This document shows, piece by piece, positions 61,047-64,000 of a stretch of 64,000 nucleotides of DNA (the stretch's first letter is position 1; each line of letters opens with the position of its first letter). The translations under genes and the position numbers were made by a program. Origin of the DNA: WTFY01 sp965214675 (GTDB taxonomy: Bacteria > Pseudomonadota > Gammaproteobacteria > UBA4575); NCBI GenBank assembly GCA_965214675.1, contig OZ243969.1, positions 1,798,001 to 1,862,000 on the forward strand, given 5' to 3'. Under the pieces are notes generated by a model. It did not search any database. It had not been told where the DNA came from and saw only the letters and a program-made list of their open reading frames with translations.

Positions 61047-63407
61047 ATGAACCGTTATACGATCAATCTTAGTGAAGTCGGTGCTGAGGATGGGCCTTTG
61101 GTGGGAGGCAAGAATGCCTCTTTGGGTGAGATGATTCAGAACCTGGACACGTTGGGTGTGCAAGTACCCGGTGGATTCGCAACGACATCGGAAGCATTTC
61201 ACATGTACCTGGCTGCCAACGGCTTGACCCGGAAAATTGCAGACCAGCTAGAGGCCACGGATGTGGAAGATATTTCCGAGCTGGCCCAGGCGGGGATGAA
61301 TATACGCGCATGGATACTTGATGCTGAGATGCCTGATGAGCTGCATGCCGGGATTACCGAGGCTTATCTGGAGCTCGAGGCTAGTACCCAGCCGGATGTC
61401 GCTGTAGCAGTCCGCTCTTCTGCCACGGCCGAAGATCTGCCGGAAGCCTCTTTTGCAGGTCAGCAGGAGAGCTATCTGAATGTGCGTGGAATCTCAGATG
61501 TGCTGGCCGCGGTCAAGCAGGTGTTCGCATCCCTGTTCAGCGACCGTGCGATCGCATACCGCGAAGAAAAGGGATTCGGGCATGATGGGCTTGCACTTTC
61601 GGCCGGTATTCAGCAGATGGTCCGCAGCGATTTGGCCGCCAGCGGAGTGATGTTTACCTTGGATACAGAATCGGGTTTCAGGGAGGTGGTGTTTATTACC
61701 GCCGGTTATGGGCTTGGGGAAACCATTGTTCAAGGTCAGGTAAACCCTGACGAGTTTTATGTTGCAAAGGCTGCCCTTGCCCGTAAGCACCCTGCCATCA
61801 TCCGGCGCACCTGTGGCAGCAAGTTGCAGAAGATGATCTACAGGAATTCAGGCAGTGGTACGGAAACCGTAGACGTACCGGAATCCCAGCAAAACCTTTT
61901 TTGTATCACCGATGCAGAGATCGAGGCTCTTGCACGGACGGCAGTACTGATCGAGCAGCATTACCAGCGGCCCATGGATATCGAATGGGCCAAGGATGGA
62001 GTTAACCAGAAACTGTACATCGTGCAGGCTCGCCCTGAAACTGTACAGAGCATAGAACGAAAAGTGATCGAGAAATACCTGCTTAAAGAAACGTCACAGG
62101 TGCTGGTGAGTGGCCGAAGCATCGGACAGCGCATCGGTGCAGGCACGGCCAGAGTCATACCTTCGTTGCAGGAAATTGGGCAGTTGCAGGCAGGTGAGGT
62201 ACTGGTCACGGACATGACGGACCCTCACTGGGAGCCTGTGATGAAACGCGCAGCAGCCATCGTGACCAATCGTGGCGGGCGTACTTGCCATGCAGCGATC
62301 ATTGCACGTGAACTGGGTGTGCCAGCCATCGTCGGGTGCGAGGAGGCCACACGCGCCCTGCAGGCTGCACAGGAGATAACCGTATCTTGTGCACAGGGGG
62401 ATACAGGCTATGTGTATGAGGGCAGGCTTGAATTTGAGATCAGTAAAACCCGACTGGACAGCATGCCTGACATTCCATGCAGGATCATGCTCAATGTCGG
62501 CGATCCCGGGCAGGCCTTTCTTTTTTCACAGACCCCCAATGCCGGTGTCGGTCTTGCCCGCCTGGAATTCATGATCAACAAGACGATCGGTGTGCATCCA
62601 CGTGCACTGATTGATTTTGACCTGCTTCCAGGTGAACTCAAGGCGGCTATTGGTGAACGATGTACTGCTTATGAGGATCCAGAGTCTTTCTATGTGGAAA
62701 AGCTGACGGAGGGCATTGCGACCTTGGCGACTGCATTTGAAGACAAACCTGTCCTCGTCCGCTTGTCGGATTTCAAGTCCAATGAGTATGCAAATCTGCT
62801 GGGTGGAAATCTGTATGAGCCTTCGGAAGAAAATCCAATGCTCGGGTACCGTGGGTCTTCAAGGTACCTTTCGGAGCAGTTTGCACCTTGTTTTGAACTG
62901 GAGTGCCGTGCCTTGCGCATCGTCCACAATGAGATGGGATTTTCGAACATCCAGATCATGGTGCCCTTTGTACGTACTCTCAAGGAGGCTGAGCGAGTGA
63001 CTGCGTTGCTGGCTGAACATGGATTGAAGCGCTCGGAAAACGGGCTCAAGGTGGTGATGATGTGCGAGGTCCCTTCAAACGCGATACTGGCCGAAGAATT
63101 TCTGCGCCATTTCGACGGATTTTCAATCGGTTCAAATGATCTTACGCAAATGACGCTGGGACTCGATCGGGACTCGGAGCTTGTAGCCGGGCAGTTCGAC
63201 GAAAGGGATGCGGCTGTCAGGTCCTTGATTGGCAAGGTAATCCGAACATGCCGGAAAGAAGAGAAGTATGTGGGCATCTGTGGACAGGGGCCCTCGGATT
63301 ACCCGGATTTTGCGTATTGGCTGGTTGAGCAGGGCATTGACAGCATCTCGTTGAACCCGGACTCTGTGATTGGTACCTGGATGCACCTTTCAAAATACAG
63401 CGGTTGA
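61047..63407 (+). CDS. ppsA: Phosphoenolpyruvate synthase (pyruvate, water dikinase)
   Basis: PpsA converts pyruvate and ATP to PEP, AMP and phosphate for gluconeogenesis. The 786-residue protein (E. coli 792) has the ATP-grasp N-domain (GGKNASLGEMI; VAVRSSATAEDLPEASFAGQQE read in parts), the phosphohistidine domain with the active His near residue 414 in RTCHAAIIARELG, and the PEP-binding TIM barrel ending GICGQGPSDYPDF. The ATG at 61047 fits the family. It is probably controlled by PpsR, encoded next to it. Confidence 0.96.
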   Translation: MNRYTINLSEVGAEDGPLVGGKNASLGEMIQNLDTLGVQVPGGFATTSEAFHMYLAANGLTRKIADQLEATDVEDISELAQAGMNIRAWILDAEMPDELHAGITEAYLELEASTQPDVAVAVRSSATAEDLPEASFAGQQESYLNVRGISDVLAAVKQVFASLFSDRAIAYREEKGFGHDGLALSAGIQQMVRSDLAASGVMFTLDTESGFREVVFITAGYGLGETIVQGQVNPDEFYVAKAALARKHPAIIRRTCGSKLQKMIYRNSGSGTETVDVPESQQNLFCITDAEIEALARTAVLIEQHYQRPMDIEWAKDGVNQKLYIVQARPETVQSIERKVIEKYLLKETSQVLVSGRSIGQRIGAGTARVIPSLQEIGQLQAGEVLVTDMTDPHWEPVMKRAAAIVTNRGGRTCHAAIIARELGVPAIVGCEEATRALQAAQEITVSCAQGDTGYVYEGRLEFEISKTRLDSMPDIPCRIMLNVGDPGQAFLFSQTPNAGVGLARLEFMINKTIGVHPRALIDFDLLPGELKAAIGERCTAYEDPESFYVEKLTEGIATLATAFEDKPVLVRLSDFKSNEYANLLGGNLYEPSEENPMLGYRGSSRYLSEQFAPCFELECRALRIVHNEMGFSNIQIMVPFVRTLKEAERVTALLAEHGLKRSENGLKVVMMCEVPSNAILAEEFLRHFDGFSIGSNDLTQMTLGLDRDSELVAGQFDERDAAVRSLIGKVIRTCRKEEKYVGICGQGPSDYPDFAYWLVEQGIDSISLNPDSVIGTWMHLSKYSG

Positions 63408-63423
63408 ATCGCAGTTCCCGCAG

Positions 63424-63449
63424 GGACCTGGGCGTTGCAGATCAGGTCC
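63424..63449 (+). terminator. Possible terminator after ppsA
   Basis: GGACCTG and CAGGTCC form a 7-bp stem with a 12-nt loop 17 bp after the stop. The following T-run is weak. Confidence 0.4.
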
Positions 63450-63610
63450 TTCAATTGGGGGTCCGGCAGTTAACAGATGATTTTGACGCGGCCCGATCTT
63501 GAAGCATGATCATTTGAAGCTTTATATGCATGCAACAATGCTGTAGCAACATCGTTATATTTTCGAGCAGTTACTGCTGTATGCTAGGGTAAAAAGAAAG
63601 GAGAAAAGCA

Positions 63611-64000
63611 TTGAAAGCTGTCGGTTTGTACAAGTACCTCCCGATTGATGAAACAGATTCATTACTGGACCTTGAGGTGGAGCGACCCAACCCTACAGGC
63701 AAGGAGCTCCTGGTCAGTGTGAAGGCCATTGCTGTAAATCCAGTAGATACAAAAATGCGGGCTCCGCAGGACAAGGTGGAGAAAGCCCCCCGCATCCTGG
63801 GATGGGATGCAGCGGGCGTAGTTGAAGCCGTGGGCCCGGATGTGACGCTCTTCAGGCCGGGAGATGAGGTGTTTTATGCTGGGAGCTTCATTGACCCGGG
63901 TTGCAACAGCGAATTTCATCTTGTTGATGAGCGCATCGTAGGTGGCAAGCCAAAATGCCTGGATTTTGCCCAGGCTGCAGCCCTGCCGCTGACGAGCATC
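63611..64000 (+). CDS. Zinc-type alcohol dehydrogenase/quinone oxidoreductase, N-terminal part (3' partial)
   Basis: The first 130 residues of a medium-chain dehydrogenase are visible: KAVGLYKYLPI, GKELLVSVKAIAVNPVDTK, ILGWDAAGVVEAVGPDV and FRPGDEVFYAG, then AAALPLTSI near the window end. The lack of the usual Cys-His zinc ligand after NPVDTK suggests the quinone-oxidoreductase-like branch. It starts with a TTG preceded by AAGGAG. The rest lies outside the window. Confidence 0.85.
   Translation, partial: MKAVGLYKYLPIDETDSLLDLEVERPNPTGKELLVSVKAIAVNPVDTKMRAPQDKVEKAPRILGWDAAGVVEAVGPDVTLFRPGDEVFYAGSFIDPGCNSEFHLVDERIVGGKPKCLDFAQAAALPLTSI

Overview
The window looks like chromosomal DNA of a gammaproteobacterium. 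Supporting signs are ycgL beside speA, the mutY-yggX pair, ppsR divergent from ppsA, yicC next to rph and rdgB, and a zinc-ligand type L31. The gene content points to an aerobic, c-type-cytochrome-rich bacterium that uses inorganic nitrogen and thiocyanate, plausibly a sulfur-oxidising chemolithotroph. The lifestyle is an inference; no sulfur-oxidation or carbon-fixation genes are seen here.

Positions 1-24,100 are mostly housekeeping genes: speA (cut by the left edge), ycgL, nadA, an acyl-CoA synthetase, a SPOR protein, argS, priA, an HNH nuclease, hemH, a fructosamine kinase, a 5'-3' exonuclease, an M48 lipoprotein protease, rpmE, hemW, rdgB, rph, yicC, a short asparaginase, a decayed dnaJ/cbpA, degQ, moaD, moaC, mutY and yggX. 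At 24,126 lies tRNA-Phe(GAA). Its 3' 46 bp are repeated exactly at 33,999, so 24,157-34,044 is a tRNA-integrated genomic island. It is visibly richer in A+T and has no intact integrase.

The island carries two divergent operons around a wrecked IS3-family element. Leftward is a tight five-gene redox module: a NirB/NasB-type flavoprotein fused to a membrane domain, an 11-haem membrane-anchored cytochrome, a Tll0287-type haem protein, a small cytochrome c and a single-domain globin. A strong sigma-54 promoter match precedes it. Rightward is an NrtA/B/D-type nitrate/nitrite ABC transporter whose leader holds a terminator-like hairpin. No molybdenum nitrate reductase or siroheme nitrite reductase is present. 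I consider the redox module the best candidate here for an undescribed system.

Positions 34,100-48,500 hold a methyltransferase, two phosphoesterases, a CbtAB cobalt transporter, a ferredoxin-type reductase, and a thiocyanate/cyanate region. The latter has cyanase (cynS), a CynR-like LysR regulator, cobalt-dependent thiocyanate hydrolase (scnB, scnA, scnC), its P15K-like activator, a DsrE-like sulfur protein, a second NrtABC-type ABC transporter with a Tat-signal binding protein, and a second, orphan CbtB. cynS has a near-perfect sigma-54 promoter with an NtrC-type dyad about 110 bp upstream of the predicted start of transcription. A second sigma-54 match precedes the ABC transporter. Nitrogen control of cyanate, thiocyanate and the island redox module is therefore a coherent hypothesis.

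Positions 48,700-64,000 hold an outer-membrane porin, a di-haem peroxidase/MauG-type protein, two small exported proteins, a haem-copper cytochrome c oxidase operon (cyoE, ctaC fused to two cytochrome c domains, ctaD, two subunit III genes, subunit IV), a truncated outer-membrane barrel, divergent ppsR/ppsA, and a zinc-type alcohol dehydrogenase cut by the right edge. All calls come from reading the sequence and recalled family knowledge; no searches were run.
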